Under the pieces are notes generated by a model that made no database searches, had not been told where the DNA came from, and saw only the letters and a program-made list of their open reading frames with translations. From NCBI RefSeq assembly GCF_020164455.1, contig NZ_JAIQWW010000005.1:1-64000 (forward strand): a stretch of 64,000 nt of DNA. The letters run 5' to 3'. Positions 34,232 to 43,651 of the stretch are shown piece by piece. This DNA is from Phyllobacterium chamaecytisi. Its GTDB lineage: Bacteria > Pseudomonadota > Alphaproteobacteria > Rhizobiales > Rhizobiaceae. The position numbers and the translations under genes are program-made. The first letter of the stretch is position 1; each line of letters begins with the position of its first letter.

Positions 34232-34756
34232 ATGAGCAAGAACAAGCAACCTGTCGATCCTGAATCTCTGCCCTACCGGCCCTGCGTTGGTATCATGGTA
34301 TTAAATCGGCAAGGTCTGGTCTGGGCCGGGCACCGCATCGTCATTGCCAATGACGAAATGGATGGTGCAACGCAGCTGTGGCAAATGCCGCAGGGCGGCA
34401 TCGATCAAGGAGAGAACCCGGAACCGGCGGCCTTGCGCGAACTCTACGAGGAGACGGGTATGAAATCCGTATCTCTCCTCGCCGAAGCACCCAATTGGAT
34501 CAACTACGATTTGCCTCCTCATCTTGTTGGCGTTGCGCTGAAAGGCAAATATCGCGGCCAGACGCAAAAGTGGTTCGCCTATCGCTTCGAGGGCAACGAA
34601 ACCGAAATTGCGATCAATCCGCCTCCCGGCGGTCACACGGCCGAATTCGACGAATGGGCGTGGAAACCCATGGCACAATTGCCCGACCTCATCGTTCCCT
34701 TCAAGCGCAAGGTCTATGAAGAAGTGGTCGCAGCGTTCAGGCATTTAGTAGACTAA
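34232..34756 (+). CDS. rppH: RppH, Nudix RNA pyrophosphohydrolase
   Basis: The 174-residue protein carries a full Nudix box ([25 protein letters not shown]) in two halves around residue 55 and RppH features such as [11 protein letters not shown] and WQMPQGG. It removes pyrophosphate from 5' triphosphorylated RNA (and dinucleoside polyphosphates), starting mRNA decay. Start 34232 has GGAG upstream; the 51 nt before it overlap the preceding gene. It is last in the envC operon. Confidence 0.93.
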   Translation: MSKNKQPVDPESLPYRPCVGIMVLNRQGLVWAGHRIVIANDEMDGATQLWQMPQGGIDQGENPEPAALRELYEETGMKSVSLLAEAPNWINYDLPPHLVGVALKGKYRGQTQKWFAYRFEGNETEIAINPPPGGHTAEFDEWAWKPMAQLPDLIVPFKRKVYEEVVAAFRHLVD

Positions 34757-34790
34757 ATTTAATCTCAAACCGACCTGCCGGATTTACCGG

Positions 34791-35651
34791 TTAACGCGTA
34801 TTTTCTTTACTCGTTGTATGTCCGATCAATGCCTCGAGCATTGTGTCCCAGTCGTCCGGATGCAGTTCATGACCGCCTCCTTCAATCTCGACCAGCTTCG
34901 ACTCTGGTACGATCTTGATGAATTCGCGGCCGTGTTCGACGGGAAAGATGGGATCAGACGTGCCGTGGATAACGAGAAGCGGCAGTCTAAGGCGGGTGAG
35001 CTTGCCCTTCTGTTGATCTCCGCTGGAAAGCACGAAATGGTTGGTTGCGCTTTCAAAACGGCGCGCCCGATCATAGTCCATTACGATGAAGTCTCGCGCA
35101 TGTTGCTCGTCAAATGGATGTCTCGTACTGGAAATCGCGCGGACGTCAGCAAGCATGAACTCGGCAACCTGCGTGCGATCTGACCAATCGAGATCGGCGT
35201 AGCTGGCGGAATGCTCTGTGTAGGCGGCAGTCATTCCGGGTAGATGAGCGGTATCAAAGCCGACAGGTGATGTGCTTATCAGTGTCAGTGTTCGCGATCG
35301 CTCCGGATATTTCAATGCCACAAGTTGTGCGATCATGCCTCCCATGGACATCCCAACGATATGCGCCGACGAAATGCCGTAGCCATCGAGCACACGAATT
35401 GCATCATCGGCCATGTCGTCGAAACTGTATTCGGGTTTGCCAACCGGATAGTTTGTCGAAAGCCCCGTATCACGATTGTCATAGCGGATTACGTAGCGGC
35501 CTTTGCCTGCGAGGCGCTGGCAAAACTCTTTCGGCCACCACAGCATCGAGGCCATGGCGCCCATGATCAGCAGGATCGCCGAGTCATTCGGATTGCCGAA
35601 TGCTTCGCTTGCCAGCTCTACGCCGTCTGCCTTGACTAGTTTCGTCTGCAT
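34791..35651 (-). CDS. Alpha/beta hydrolase
   Basis: The 286-residue protein is an alpha/beta-hydrolase fold enzyme with the nucleophile elbow GMSMGG (Ser near 103), an oxyanion-type segment ILLIMGAM, an Asp in HGTSDPIFP and the catalytic His in EGGGHELHP. It probably hydrolyses an ester or lactone. AAGGTG precedes the chosen ATG, ten codons inside the longest frame. It is downstream of, and in the same direction as, the sugar cluster, but 44 bp after the kinase, so it could be part of that operon. Confidence 0.85.
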   Translation of the reverse strand: MQTKLVKADGVELASEAFGNPNDSAILLIMGAMASMLWWPKEFCQRLAGKGRYVIRYDNRDTGLSTNYPVGKPEYSFDDMADDAIRVLDGYGISSAHIVGMSMGGMIAQLVALKYPERSRTLTLISTSPVGFDTAHLPGMTAAYTEHSASYADLDWSDRTQVAEFMLADVRAISSTRHPFDEQHARDFIVMDYDRARRFESATNHFVLSSGDQQKGKLTRLRLPLLVIHGTSDPIFPVEHGREFIKIVPESKLVEIEGGGHELHPDDWDTMLEALIGHTTSKENTR

Positions 35652-35694
35652 GCCATCACCTTGAAAACACCCTCTCAGCATTCACCGCTAAATG

Positions 35695-37197
35695 TCATTG
35701 GGGCAAGCGGTCCAAATCGTCGTAGAGCGCTTGACTGTGTTTATAAAGTTTCTCGAAGAACATCTGCATCGGCGCATATATATCCGACCAACGCGGGTCT
35801 GGCATTATTTCATCAACGTAGGAAACATGGGCGTCCACGCCCGCTTCCACGTTAGTAAAGCGCCCGGTCGCTGTGGCGGCCATGATAGCGCAGCCGACAA
35901 TGCCGCATTCAGCTTCAGCGGGCACCAGAATCGGTATGTTGTAGACGCTGGCCTTGATCCTCATCCAGAGCTTCGTCTTCGCGCCGCCGCCCGAAGCGAT
36001 TATCCGTTCAAGGGGCACTCCAGAAATGGCATCGAGAACATTGATGTGACGCTTCACCGCGAAGGCAACACCTTCAAGAATTGCGCGGTGCATGTGCGCA
36101 AGGCCATGGGAAGCGCCTATCCCGAAATATTGCGCACGCGCATTGCGATGTTCGCCAAGCCGTTCGCCTGCAAGATAGGGCATGAAGAACAGTCTTTCCG
36201 ATCCCGGCGGGGCTTCTTCAGCCCTCCCAACGATATCGGAATATGACAGCTGCTTTTCATGGAAAGCCCGGCGAGCCCATCGCATGGCGTCCCCGCCCGA
36301 TTCCAGCAGCATGAAGGCGCCCCAATTGCCCTCGACCGTTCCAACATTGCAGACGGCTGCGTCAAGCAGCGGCTGATCTGAAACGGCAGTTATGATCGCG
36401 GAAGTGCCCATGACTTCCGATCCGACGCCCGGACGGCATACGCCCGATCCAAGAAGCGCAGCCGGATAGTCCCCCGCCCCGACAAGGACCGGCGTCCCCT
36501 CGCGCAACCCGGTTTCGATCGCTGCTTTCGCCGTAACGTGACCAAGAATTTCTACCGGATTACGCAATGGCGCCAGCTTGGCCCTGTCGAGGCCCAGAAG
36601 CCCGATCATCTTTTCCGACCATTCTCCAGTCATCGGATCCATGAGAAAGCTTGCACCTCCATCGGTGCGATCCATGGCGATCTCTCCGGTCAGCCGCAGA
36701 TTGATATAGTCCTTTGGCATAAGGACTGCCGCTGTCCGTTGGTAGGCATCAGGGTCATTGTCGCGCAACCACTGCAGCTTGAAACCGGGCCAGGCGGGCG
36801 TCGCTGGATTGGCAGAGTCAGCGAGGTAGGTTTCAGGTCGATGCAGTCTTTCGAAAGCTGCAACGTAACTTGCTGTGCGTTTGTCGTTCCACAGCGGTGC
36901 GGTATCACGGACCAGTTTGCCGGCGTCGGTCACGAGCACGGTACCGTGCATCTGGCCGCAAGCGGCAATCGCATCGATATTGGACCGCGCGTATGGGACC
37001 TTGTCGAGCACTTCGCGGATCGTCGCCACAACGCCCTGCCACCAATCGTCGGGCCGCTGTTCCGACCAGCCGAATTGCGTCACGATCTGCTCGTGTTCCC
37101 GCGCGACAATCACAAGGATCTTGCCCTTGGAATCCACGAGTGCGCTCCGCACGCTTCCCGTGCCTACATCGATCGCAAGCGTGAGCTTACCTGCCAA
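35695..37197 (-). CDS. FGGY-family carbohydrate kinase (xylulokinase-like)
   Basis: The 500-residue kinase has the FGGY N-terminal phosphate loop ([14 protein letters not shown]), substrate-lobe QMHGTVLV, and the C-terminal FGGY signature region with [17 protein letters not shown]. It phosphorylates a ketose or polyol, with ATP. The start overlaps the stop of the upstream ABC ATPase gene by 11 nt, so it is translationally coupled to sugar uptake. Xylulokinase is the closest general label, but the actual sugar of this cluster is not determinable. Confidence 0.88.
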   Translation of the reverse strand: MAGKLTLAIDVGTGSVRSALVDSKGKILVIVAREHEQIVTQFGWSEQRPDDWWQGVVATIREVLDKVPYARSNIDAIAACGQMHGTVLVTDAGKLVRDTAPLWNDKRTASYVAAFERLHRPETYLADSANPATPAWPGFKLQWLRDNDPDAYQRTAAVLMPKDYINLRLTGEIAMDRTDGGASFLMDPMTGEWSEKMIGLLGLDRAKLAPLRNPVEILGHVTAKAAIETGLREGTPVLVGAGDYPAALLGSGVCRPGVGSEVMGTSAIITAVSDQPLLDAAVCNVGTVEGNWGAFMLLESGGDAMRWARRAFHEKQLSYSDIVGRAEEAPPGSERLFFMPYLAGERLGEHRNARAQYFGIGASHGLAHMHRAILEGVAFAVKRHINVLDAISGVPLERIIASGGGAKTKLWMRIKASVYNIPILVPAEAECGIVGCAIMAATATGRFTNVEAGVDAHVSYVDEIMPDPRWSDIYAPMQMFFEKLYKHSQALYDDLDRLPQ

Positions 37198-38278
37198 GTG
37201 CTTCGCCTGTACTCTTCAAGAACAGATGCATCCTTTCCACATCGATCGGAATGTTGACGATGTCATCGGGACGGATCGGCGAGCCTGCAGCAACCTGTGC
37301 CGTGAATGGCGCAGTTCCTGTCTTGCCAATGGCAAGCGTGTGTGGTCCGAGCGGCTCGATATCAGCCACCTTCAGCGGCACCGTTGGAAACGAACCCGTC
37401 GCAATCATCGTGTGCTCCGGCCTGATGCCAAGCACGACCTCTTCGCCGGCCGCGCTCGTCAGCGCTTGTGTTCGATTTGCCGGTATTGGCACCGTCACAT
37501 CATTTCCCGCCTGAAAGCTGAGCCCGCTACCATCCCGCTCGAGCCGGCCTTCGATGAAATTCATGCTCGGCGCACCGATGAAGGCAGCGACAAACAAATT
37601 CTTCGGCGACTCATAAAGTGTGATGGGGTCCGCCGCCTGCTCGATACGTCCCTGGTTCATCACAACAACCCGATCGGCCATCGTCATCGCCTCGACCTGA
37701 TCGTGCGTCACATAGACGATGGTGGTTTTCAGGCGGCGGTGCAGAAGCTTGATCTCGGTTCGCATTTCAATACGCAGCTTGGCATCGAGATTGGAAAGCG
37801 GCTCGTCGAATAAAAAGACTTCCGGCTGGCGCACAATGGCACGGCCAATGGCGACGCGCTGGCGTTGTCCGCCCGAAAGCGCGCTGGGCTTGCGTTGAAG
37901 ATAGGCGCCGAGGTTGAGAATGCGCGCGGCGTTTGCGACCGAGGTTTCAATGTCGGCCTTTGATGTGCCCCGTACTTTCATGCCATAGCCAATATTCTCG
38001 GCGACCGTCATGTGGGGGTAAAGCGCATAGTTCTGGAACACCATCGAACAGTTGCGCAAACCAGGGCGGAGATTGGTGACATCGCGGTCACCAATGCGGA
38101 TTTCTCCGGACGTCGCCTGTTCCAGGCCGGCGATCATGCGCAGGGTTGTCGTCTTCCCGCAACCGGAAGGCCCGACAAGCACAACGAATTCCTTGTCAGC
38201 GATCACCAGATCGAGTGGTGGAATAACCTCGACCTTGCCGAACGATTTGGTGACCTGTTGCAAACGCACTAGGGACAT
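37187..38278 (-). CDS. Sugar ABC transporter ATP-binding protein (UgpC/MsmK type)
   Basis: The 363-residue ATPase has Walker [10 protein letters not shown] (from 36), signature [14 protein letters not shown], Walker [16 protein letters not shown] and a C-terminal TOBE/MalK regulatory domain (about 240-360). It energises the importer made of the two permeases and the binding protein encoded upstream. Start 38278 has AAAGG at good spacing; an ATG five codons earlier is less likely. Confidence 0.93.
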   Translation of the reverse strand: MSLVRLQQVTKSFGKVEVIPPLDLVIADKEFVVLVGPSGCGKTTTLRMIAGLEQATSGEIRIGDRDVTNLRPGLRNCSMVFQNYALYPHMTVAENIGYGMKVRGTSKADIETSVANAARILNLGAYLQRKPSALSGGQRQRVAIGRAIVRQPEVFLFDEPLSNLDAKLRIEMRTEIKLLHRRLKTTIVYVTHDQVEAMTMADRVVVMNQGRIEQAADPITLYESPKNLFVAAFIGAPSMNFIEGRLERDGSGLSFQAGNDVTVPIPANRTQALTSAAGEEVVLGIRPEHTMIATGSFPTVPLKVADIEPLGPHTLAIGKTGTAPFTAQVAAGSPIRPDDIVNIPIDVERMHLFLKSTGEALGR

Positions 38279-38349
38279 GCTGTGCCTTTTCATACGAACT
38301 CCGTCGCGCTGCTACAGCGGCGACGGACGCTTCATTTCCCGTCTCGAAC

Positions 38350-38380
38350 TATCCCGCCCACACTTGCGGCGGGCGGGATA
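38350..38380 (-). terminator. Intercistronic hairpin between binding protein and ATPase genes
   Basis: TATCCCGCCC and GGGCGGGATA form a perfect 10-bp stem around 11 bases. On the transcribed minus strand no U run follows, so it is more like the RNA-stabilising or attenuating hairpins seen after periplasmic binding protein genes than a full terminator. Confidence 0.7.
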
Positions 38381-38391
38381 CTGACTTGTCA

Positions 38392-39846
38392 TTATTTTGC
38401 CGGAAGGCCCATCGACGAGCGATAGGCCGCAAGTTGCTTGTCCCGGCCAAAATCATCGGTCAGCTTGTTCCATCCCTGCGCCACCGTGTCTAGCGCCTGC
38501 TGCGGCGTCACCTCGCCAGCCAATGCTTTCGACAACTCGATCTCCAGGATTTCCGTGTAGGAGAAATAGCCCGGCAAGCGCATGTCAAGCGCCGTGTTCT
38601 TGGCGGTGACGGCATCTTTCTGGGCACCGAGATATTCTTTGGCCTCACGTGGTGAGAATATCTTCGACCAAAGATCGGCGTTGGTCGTATGCGAGATGCG
38701 ATACGGGTTGACTCCGGTGCCACCGGTGATCGCCGCCTGTCCTGATACAGCGGGACTGGTCAGGAACTTGATATAATCCCAAGCTGCATCCTGATTTTTG
38801 GATGAAGCGGGAACAGCCGCCTGCCACCCGCCGAACGCCATGAACGATGTCTGGATAACGTGGTCGAACTTGTCCCACTTCTTGGTCTTGTAGTTCCAGA
38901 TTTCGTCCGATCCAGGCAGCGATGCCGAGCCGACATTGCCGGCAACCTTGGATTGCTTGGGATCGGCGCCAATAACACCGGTATCACCCCAGCCAATCGA
39001 CTCCGCCACCTGACCGCCGGCAAACGCTGCATTCACTTCGCCGAACGAGAAATTCAGCGCATTGGGCGGCGCGAGTTTCGACGCCTTTATATATTCTTCC
39101 AACCCGCGGACCCAGCCAGGATTGTTAACCTGGGCATCCATCGTGTCCGGATCAAAGAACATGGCGCCGGGATTGTCCGGATGGCTTGTGTAACCGGCAA
39201 CATGGCTGAAAAGGAACCAGAATTGCTGTCCGCCGCGGCGGAAAGCCTCTGCGGTACCCCACAGGCCGTTCGCCGGTTGCTGGAAGAATTCAGCAATATC
39301 GAGATACTGCTTCCAGGTCTTTGGCGGCGCCAGATCGTAGCCATACTTGGCCTTGAATGCCGTCTGGTTTTCCGGCTTCTCAAACAGATCGATACGGTAG
39401 GTATAGGTGTGCGCGTCGCCGTCCATCGTTTGCGACAGAACCTTGCCGTTCCAGACCATCAGCTGTTCGCGATAAACGGGAGCAATATCCTCCCAGTCTG
39501 GTCCGGACTGCATAGCCTTGGGCATCTCCGACAGATAGTCGGTGAAATCCGGCGCCCAAGCTGGCGCGAAGGCAATCACGTCGAATGTGTCTTCGCCCGA
39601 TGTCAGCGATGTTACGATCTTTGGATAGAGCTCTGACCATGGAAATTCGACGACATTCACTTTGCCGCAGGTTTTCTCTGTCCAGCCTTTGGCGGCAAGC
39701 TGCAGCGCGGAAGCGATATATGGTCCGGTCTGCGTCGTCGCAGTCAGAGTGATGCCGGTATAGTCGGGGTCGCAGGCAAGCGCCGGTGACGCGCCCGCCA
39801 TCGCTAGCAGACCCGCAGCCGTAGTACTCAATAGCAATCTTCTCAT
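38392..39846 (-). CDS. Extracellular sugar-binding protein (ABC importer)
   Basis: The 484-residue protein has a signal peptide cleaved near ALA/CDP (about residue 24) and the family 1 solute-binding fold (SELYPKIVTSLTSGEDTFDVIAF, then WGTAEAF and GTGVNPYR). It would capture the sugar in the periplasm and deliver it to the permeases. It lies 43 bp downstream of permease 2; a stable hairpin follows its stop. Its length is at the upper end for the family. Confidence 0.9.
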   Translation of the reverse strand: MRRLLLSTTAAGLLAMAGASPALACDPDYTGITLTATTQTGPYIASALQLAAKGWTEKTCGKVNVVEFPWSELYPKIVTSLTSGEDTFDVIAFAPAWAPDFTDYLSEMPKAMQSGPDWEDIAPVYREQLMVWNGKVLSQTMDGDAHTYTYRIDLFEKPENQTAFKAKYGYDLAPPKTWKQYLDIAEFFQQPANGLWGTAEAFRRGGQQFWFLFSHVAGYTSHPDNPGAMFFDPDTMDAQVNNPGWVRGLEEYIKASKLAPPNALNFSFGEVNAAFAGGQVAESIGWGDTGVIGADPKQSKVAGNVGSASLPGSDEIWNYKTKKWDKFDHVIQTSFMAFGGWQAAVPASSKNQDAAWDYIKFLTSPAVSGQAAITGGTGVNPYRISHTTNADLWSKIFSPREAKEYLGAQKDAVTAKNTALDMRLPGYFSYTEILEIELSKALAGEVTPQQALDTVAQGWNKLTDDFGRDKQLAAYRSSMGLPAK

Positions 39847-39889
39847 GTTTTCCTCCCTGGAATTTATGATGATCAGTTATCGTGAATGC

Positions 39890-40918
39890 TTATTTTATTG
39901 CTCCCAGAAGCAGGCCGGATCGCATCAGCCTGCTTAGAATTCCAGCCATGATAACCATGGGTATGATGGCAACCAGGGCGGCCGCAGAAATCGACCACCA
40001 TTCGTCACCGCGCTGACTGTTTTGACCCGCGACGAGAATTGGAAGAGTCTGCCATCTGGAGTTCGTCAGAAACAGCGCAAACAAAAATTCGTTCCAGACG
40101 AACGCCAACGTGATCATGAACGTCGCTATCAGTCCTGGCTTCGACATTGGCACCACGATGCCAAAGAATATTCTCCACGAAGGAACATTATCCACCATCG
40201 CCGCTTCCTCCACTTCGATGGGCAATGCGGCAAAGAAATCGCGCATCAGCCAGATCACGATCGGAAGTGAAAAAGCCACATAGGCGAAGGTCAGGCCGGT
40301 ATAGGTATCGACGAGCTTGAATCCGAGCTTTCCCATTTCAGTATACATCAGAAACAACGCGAATGCCGCGACGATCGGCGGAAACATGCGCTGGCTGACG
40401 AACCAGAAGACAATGTCGTCATTGCCTAAAATGGGACCGGGGAGCCGTATCCGGCTGGAGCCGATCGCGAGCGCGAGAGCCGCGATAAAGGCATAAATGA
40501 GTGATATCGCTTGACCATAGCCCGCAACGTGTCGTCCCAGCAGGTATCCACCGAAAGCCACCACGACGAATATAACACCCGTCAGGAGTTTGACCTCGAA
40601 AGTGAACCTCACGAGCGCATAGGCTGCCATCGAACCGACCGCTGTGGCGATGACCGAGGCTGAAAGGCCAATAATCGTCGAGGCCATGAAGTTATTGTAG
40701 AACTGTCCGCGCTGGCCCGACAAAAGCTCGGTCCACGCCGTCAATGTCGGTTCAAAATCGACAAACGGCAGGTAAGTCGGCCCGCCAACAACACCCAATG
40801 GCGACTTGAATGACGTTATTGTCACCCAATAGAGCGGGAAGAAGGTAAATGCCAGCCAAAGCAGGCAGCCCGCAAGCGCCCACCAGCGTCCATTCCCCTT
40901 CAGATCCCTCACACTCAT
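39890..40918 (-). CDS. Sugar ABC permease (MalG-type) with internal membrane insert
   Basis: The 342-residue permease has the usual N-terminal segment, a FNNFMAST-like entry, and the EAA loop VEEAAMVDNVPSWRIFFGIVVP. Ordinary MalG-type permeases are about 280 residues; here an extra 55 residues (about 110-165) containing two hydrophobic stretches separate the ALVRFTF block from DDIVFWFVSQRMFPP. The start at 40918 overlaps the stop of permease 1 (ATGA). It works as a heterodimer with permease 1. Confidence 0.88.
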   Translation of the reverse strand: MSVRDLKGNGRWWALAGCLLWLAFTFFPLYWVTITSFKSPLGVVGGPTYLPFVDFEPTLTAWTELLSGQRGQFYNNFMASTIIGLSASVIATAVGSMAAYALVRFTFEVKLLTGVIFVVVAFGGYLLGRHVAGYGQAISLIYAFIAALALAIGSSRIRLPGPILGNDDIVFWFVSQRMFPPIVAAFALFLMYTEMGKLGFKLVDTYTGLTFAYVAFSLPIVIWLMRDFFAALPIEVEEAAMVDNVPSWRIFFGIVVPMSKPGLIATFMITLAFVWNEFLFALFLTNSRWQTLPILVAGQNSQRGDEWWSISAAALVAIIPMVIMAGILSRLMRSGLLLGAIK

Positions 40919-41790
40919 TTGTGCTTCTCCAGATAGGGCTTCAGGATCGCGAGATAGACAAGGCCGATAACCGTGATGACGATCAGGAACAGGAAGGACA
41001 GCGCCGACGTATAACCAAGATTGAACTTCTTGAAGCCTTCCTGGTAGGCGAACAGTGTCAGGGTTTCGGTTGAAATCCCCGGACCTCCACCGGTCATGAC
41101 AAACACTGTATCGATGATCTTGTAGCTCTCGATCAGCCGGATAAACACGACCGCCACAGAAATTGGCAGCATCATTGGGAAGGTGATCCCCCAGAATTGC
41201 TGCCACGAGCTGGCATTCTCCAGCGCTGCTGCTTCATAGACATCATCCGGCAAGGTCTGCAACCCTGCAAGCAACATCAGCATGACGAAGGGCGTCCATT
41301 GCCAAACCTCAACAGAAATAATGGCCCCGATAGCCCATCTCGTCTGTGTCAGGAAAGGCAGATTGGGAAAGCCGAAAAATGTCATCAGCTCATTGAGCGG
41401 ACCCATGGTCGGGTTGAGGATTTGCCGCGCGATCAAAGCAACGGCGACTGGCGCAACGAGCATCGGCAACAAGAAACTGACGCGGAACAGACCCTCGCCC
41501 GGAACATTTCTGTTGAGCGCGAGCGCCACGGAGAACCCGATCACATACTGCAAGCCGACGGAGATGAAGGCGATGATCGTCGTCGTCCACGTGACGTGCC
41601 AGAACCGTGGATTCTGCAGGAGTTCAATATAATTGCCAAATCCGACAAATCTCGGCGGTATTGGCGGGACGAGCCGCAAGCTCATGAAGCTGGTCGTCAG
41701 CGAATAGATCAACGGAAATATGGAAATCACCAGGACGATCAGTAGCGCTGGCCAGATAAAAAAATGCTTGATCGGATCATTTCGAGTCAT
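40915..41790 (-). CDS. Sugar ABC permease (MalF-type)
   Basis: The 291-residue permease has six hydrophobic segments and the EAA loop VYEAAALENASSWQQFWGITFPMM. Start 41790 (MTRNDPIKHFF) is chosen because it overlaps the stop of a short leader frame (ATGA) and precedes the basic N-terminus and first helix; its own ribosome site is poor. It heads the operon for permease 1, permease 2, binding protein, ATPase and kinase. Confidence 0.88.
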   Translation of the reverse strand: MTRNDPIKHFFIWPALLIVLVISIFPLIYSLTTSFMSLRLVPPIPPRFVGFGNYIELLQNPRFWHVTWTTTIIAFISVGLQYVIGFSVALALNRNVPGEGLFRVSFLLPMLVAPVAVALIARQILNPTMGPLNELMTFFGFPNLPFLTQTRWAIGAIISVEVWQWTPFVMLMLLAGLQTLPDDVYEAAALENASSWQQFWGITFPMMLPISVAVVFIRLIESYKIIDTVFVMTGGGPGISTETLTLFAYQEGFKKFNLGYTSALSFLFLIVITVIGLVYLAILKPYLEKHK

Positions 41791-41849
41791 GCCGCACCGC
41801 TGACGCAGCAAACTGCGATCCGGAAGCAGGACACCTTAAAATCCGACAT
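41787..41849 (-). CDS. Possible 20-residue leader peptide translationally coupled to permease 1
   Basis: A strong GGAGGAGAT site lies just before an ATG that opens a 20-codon frame (MSDFKVSCFRIAVCCVSGAA). Its TGA overlaps the permease ATG as ATGA, in another frame. The permease itself has no good ribosome site, so ribosomes may reach it by coupling through this leader. Three cysteines in 20 residues are notable. It could be accidental, but the SD strength and exact overlap argue otherwise. Confidence 0.5.
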   Translation of the reverse strand: MSDFKVSCFRIAVCCVSGAA

Positions 41850-41902
41850 AGATCTCCTCCCACCAAGGACCTGACCTTGATGAATCCCCCGAACTATTTG
41901 TA

Positions 41903-41914
41903 GCGTAATTACGC
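41903..41914. promoter_or_regulatory. Palindrome GCGTAATTACGC, candidate operator of the ABC operon
   Basis: A perfect 12-bp palindrome 54 bp before the leader peptide start on the minus strand. Its core GTAATTAC resembles the core of the second element at 42014. The 197-bp gap (41850-42046) is the divergent promoter region of the sugar cluster. Confidence 0.5.
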
Positions 41915-42003
41915 AATTTTTGTCAGTCAACACAATTCTACCCCGAATGACAGCAAGCGAGTGCTCCGCTCGGATTGCAAATATTCGCTTGCGCGCGCAC
42001 TTT

Positions 42004-42028
42004 TGTAGTTTTATGTAATTTTACTACA
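42004..42028. promoter_or_regulatory. RpiR/HexR-type operator upstream of the isomerase gene
   Basis: TGTAATTTTACTACA (42014-42028) fits the HexR-type consensus TGTARTWWWAYTACA exactly; a further TGTAGT at 42004 makes a wider inverted repeat with the same ACTACA arm. It lies 18 bp before the GTG start of the isomerase gene. The RpiR-family regulator encoded two genes downstream is the obvious candidate to bind it. Confidence 0.65.
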
Positions 42029-42046
42029 GAACGGAGATTGACTATT

Positions 42047-42664
42047 GTGCACGAACCGGTCGCCTGCCTCGTAGACCCTTTTGCCGGCCGAATGAGCGGC
42101 CACACCGGTCGTTATGAAAAGCGCTTGAGCGACCTCGTCGGGGTCTATGAGAACGCAAACGCGCATGCGGCGCTCATAAAAAGCCTGAATGATCCGGTCG
42201 TCTATAGTGTCGAAGATTTTCGGCCGGGCACGCATGCCGGTGACCTTAATTACGGCGTCACCCGCATGAATCCCGGGCGCGTCGACAGGGAGTTTTTCCT
42301 CACGCGCGGTCACATTCATGCGAAGGCGGATCGGCCGGAAATTTATTACGGTCAAAGCGGGCATGGTCTCATGCAATTGGAATCGCCGGAGGGCGAGACA
42401 CGCATTATCGAAATCACCGCGCAGACTATCTGCTATGTTCCGCCATACTGGATCCACCGTTCCATCAACATCGGTGAAACGGACCTTGTGATGGTCTTCG
42501 CTTACCCTTCCGATAGCGGGCAGGACTACAGCATCATCGAGAAATCAAACGGCATGCGCCATCGTGTGATGAGCAGTGGCAACGGGTGGGAATTGGTGGA
42601 CAACGCCTGTTACAACCCGCGGACAGGCGAACAGGTCGCTGCACTCATGAAGAATAATCCTTGA
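42047..42664 (+). CDS. Cupin-type glucose-6-phosphate isomerase-like enzyme
   Basis: The 205-residue protein matches the cupin phosphoglucose isomerase family: metal ligands His89, His91, Glu98 and His137 in TRGHIHAKADRPEIYYG and VPPYWIHRS. Such enzymes interconvert an aldose (phosphate) and a ketose (phosphate) with a bound metal. GTG at 42047 with GGAG upstream is preferred to earlier in-frame starts that would run into the operator. It begins the rightward half of the sugar cluster; its true substrate may differ from glucose 6-phosphate. Confidence 0.8.
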   Translation: MHEPVACLVDPFAGRMSGHTGRYEKRLSDLVGVYENANAHAALIKSLNDPVVYSVEDFRPGTHAGDLNYGVTRMNPGRVDREFFLTRGHIHAKADRPEIYYGQSGHGLMQLESPEGETRIIEITAQTICYVPPYWIHRSINIGETDLVMVFAYPSDSGQDYSIIEKSNGMRHRVMSSGNGWELVDNACYNPRTGEQVAALMKNNP

Positions 42665-42695
42665 TCAAAAAGCCCACTCATCTGGAGAACCGTAA

Positions 42696-43649
42696 GTGAC
42701 TGCTTACACACCTGCGACGCTGCCCACACTTTACTTCATCGGTGTCACAACCGGCAAAAGCTCTATCATGAAGGTGTTTCCCGCATGGGCCAAGTATCTC
42801 GGGCTTGAAACCGCTGTCATCAAGGGCATCGATTTTAAACTCCATGACGATCCTGCCGCCTATCGCGAAGCTGTGGCGTTCATCCGGGACGATCCCCTTT
42901 CTCTCGGCGCACTGGTGACGACTCACAAGATTGATCTCTTTCACGCTTGCCGCGATATGTTCGACACTATCGATCCGCTCGCACAATTGATGGGTGAAAC
43001 CAGCTGCATTTCCAAACGCGACGGCAAGCTGATCTGTCATGCGAAGGATCCCATTTCGTCCGGCCTTGCCATAGATGGTTTTCTCGGCGAGCAGTATTTT
43101 TCCGGTAGTGAAGCTGACCTCTTCTGCATGGGCGCAGGCGGCTCTACGATTGCAATCACCTGGCACCTGATGCGCCGCTCGCGCGGCGAGGACGTCCCCG
43201 GGAGGATACTCGTGTCTGATCGCAGCCATGAACGGCTGGATGAAATCCGTCGCATTCATGAACAGGTCAACAGCGTCGTCCCCATAGAATACATTCTATC
43301 TCCTGAAACTGACGCCAACGACCATGTATTGCGCCAGATCAAGCCGGGCTCTCTCGTCATCAATGCCACGGGCCTCGGCAAGGATGCACCGGGTTCGCCC
43401 TTGTCCAACGCCTGCCAGTTTCCTGATCGTTCTGTGATATGGGATCTGAATTATCGAGGCGATCTGATTTTTCTCGACCAGGCACGCAGCCTGCAACAGA
43501 ACCACAATCTGCAGGTTGTGGATGGCTGGACCTACTTCCTGCACGGCTGGACGCAGGTAATCGCCGAAGTCTTCAATATTGAAATCCCTGTGGCGGGGCC
43601 ATCGTTCGATCGGATTTCCGCAATCGCTCTCGAAGCATCGGAGCGATAG
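42696..43649 (+). CDS. Shikimate dehydrogenase-like oxidoreductase in a sugar cluster
   Basis: The 317-residue protein has an AroE-type substrate domain and a Rossmann domain with GAGGST (146-151). The catalytic pair of the family appears to be kept: Lys78 in LVTTHK and Asp118 in AKDPISSG, while the surrounding substrate-binding residues differ from AroE (the NTDG motif is AKDP). It starts with GTG after GGAGA. Its place between a sugar isomerase and an RpiR regulator argues for a carbohydrate or cyclic polyol substrate and not for aromatic amino-acid synthesis. Confidence 0.75.
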   Translation: MTAYTPATLPTLYFIGVTTGKSSIMKVFPAWAKYLGLETAVIKGIDFKLHDDPAAYREAVAFIRDDPLSLGALVTTHKIDLFHACRDMFDTIDPLAQLMGETSCISKRDGKLICHAKDPISSGLAIDGFLGEQYFSGSEADLFCMGAGGSTIAITWHLMRRSRGEDVPGRILVSDRSHERLDEIRRIHEQVNSVVPIEYILSPETDANDHVLRQIKPGSLVINATGLGKDAPGSPLSNACQFPDRSVIWDLNYRGDLIFLDQARSLQQNHNLQVVDGWTYFLHGWTQVIAEVFNIEIPVAGPSFDRISAIALEASER

Positions 43650-43651
43650 CG

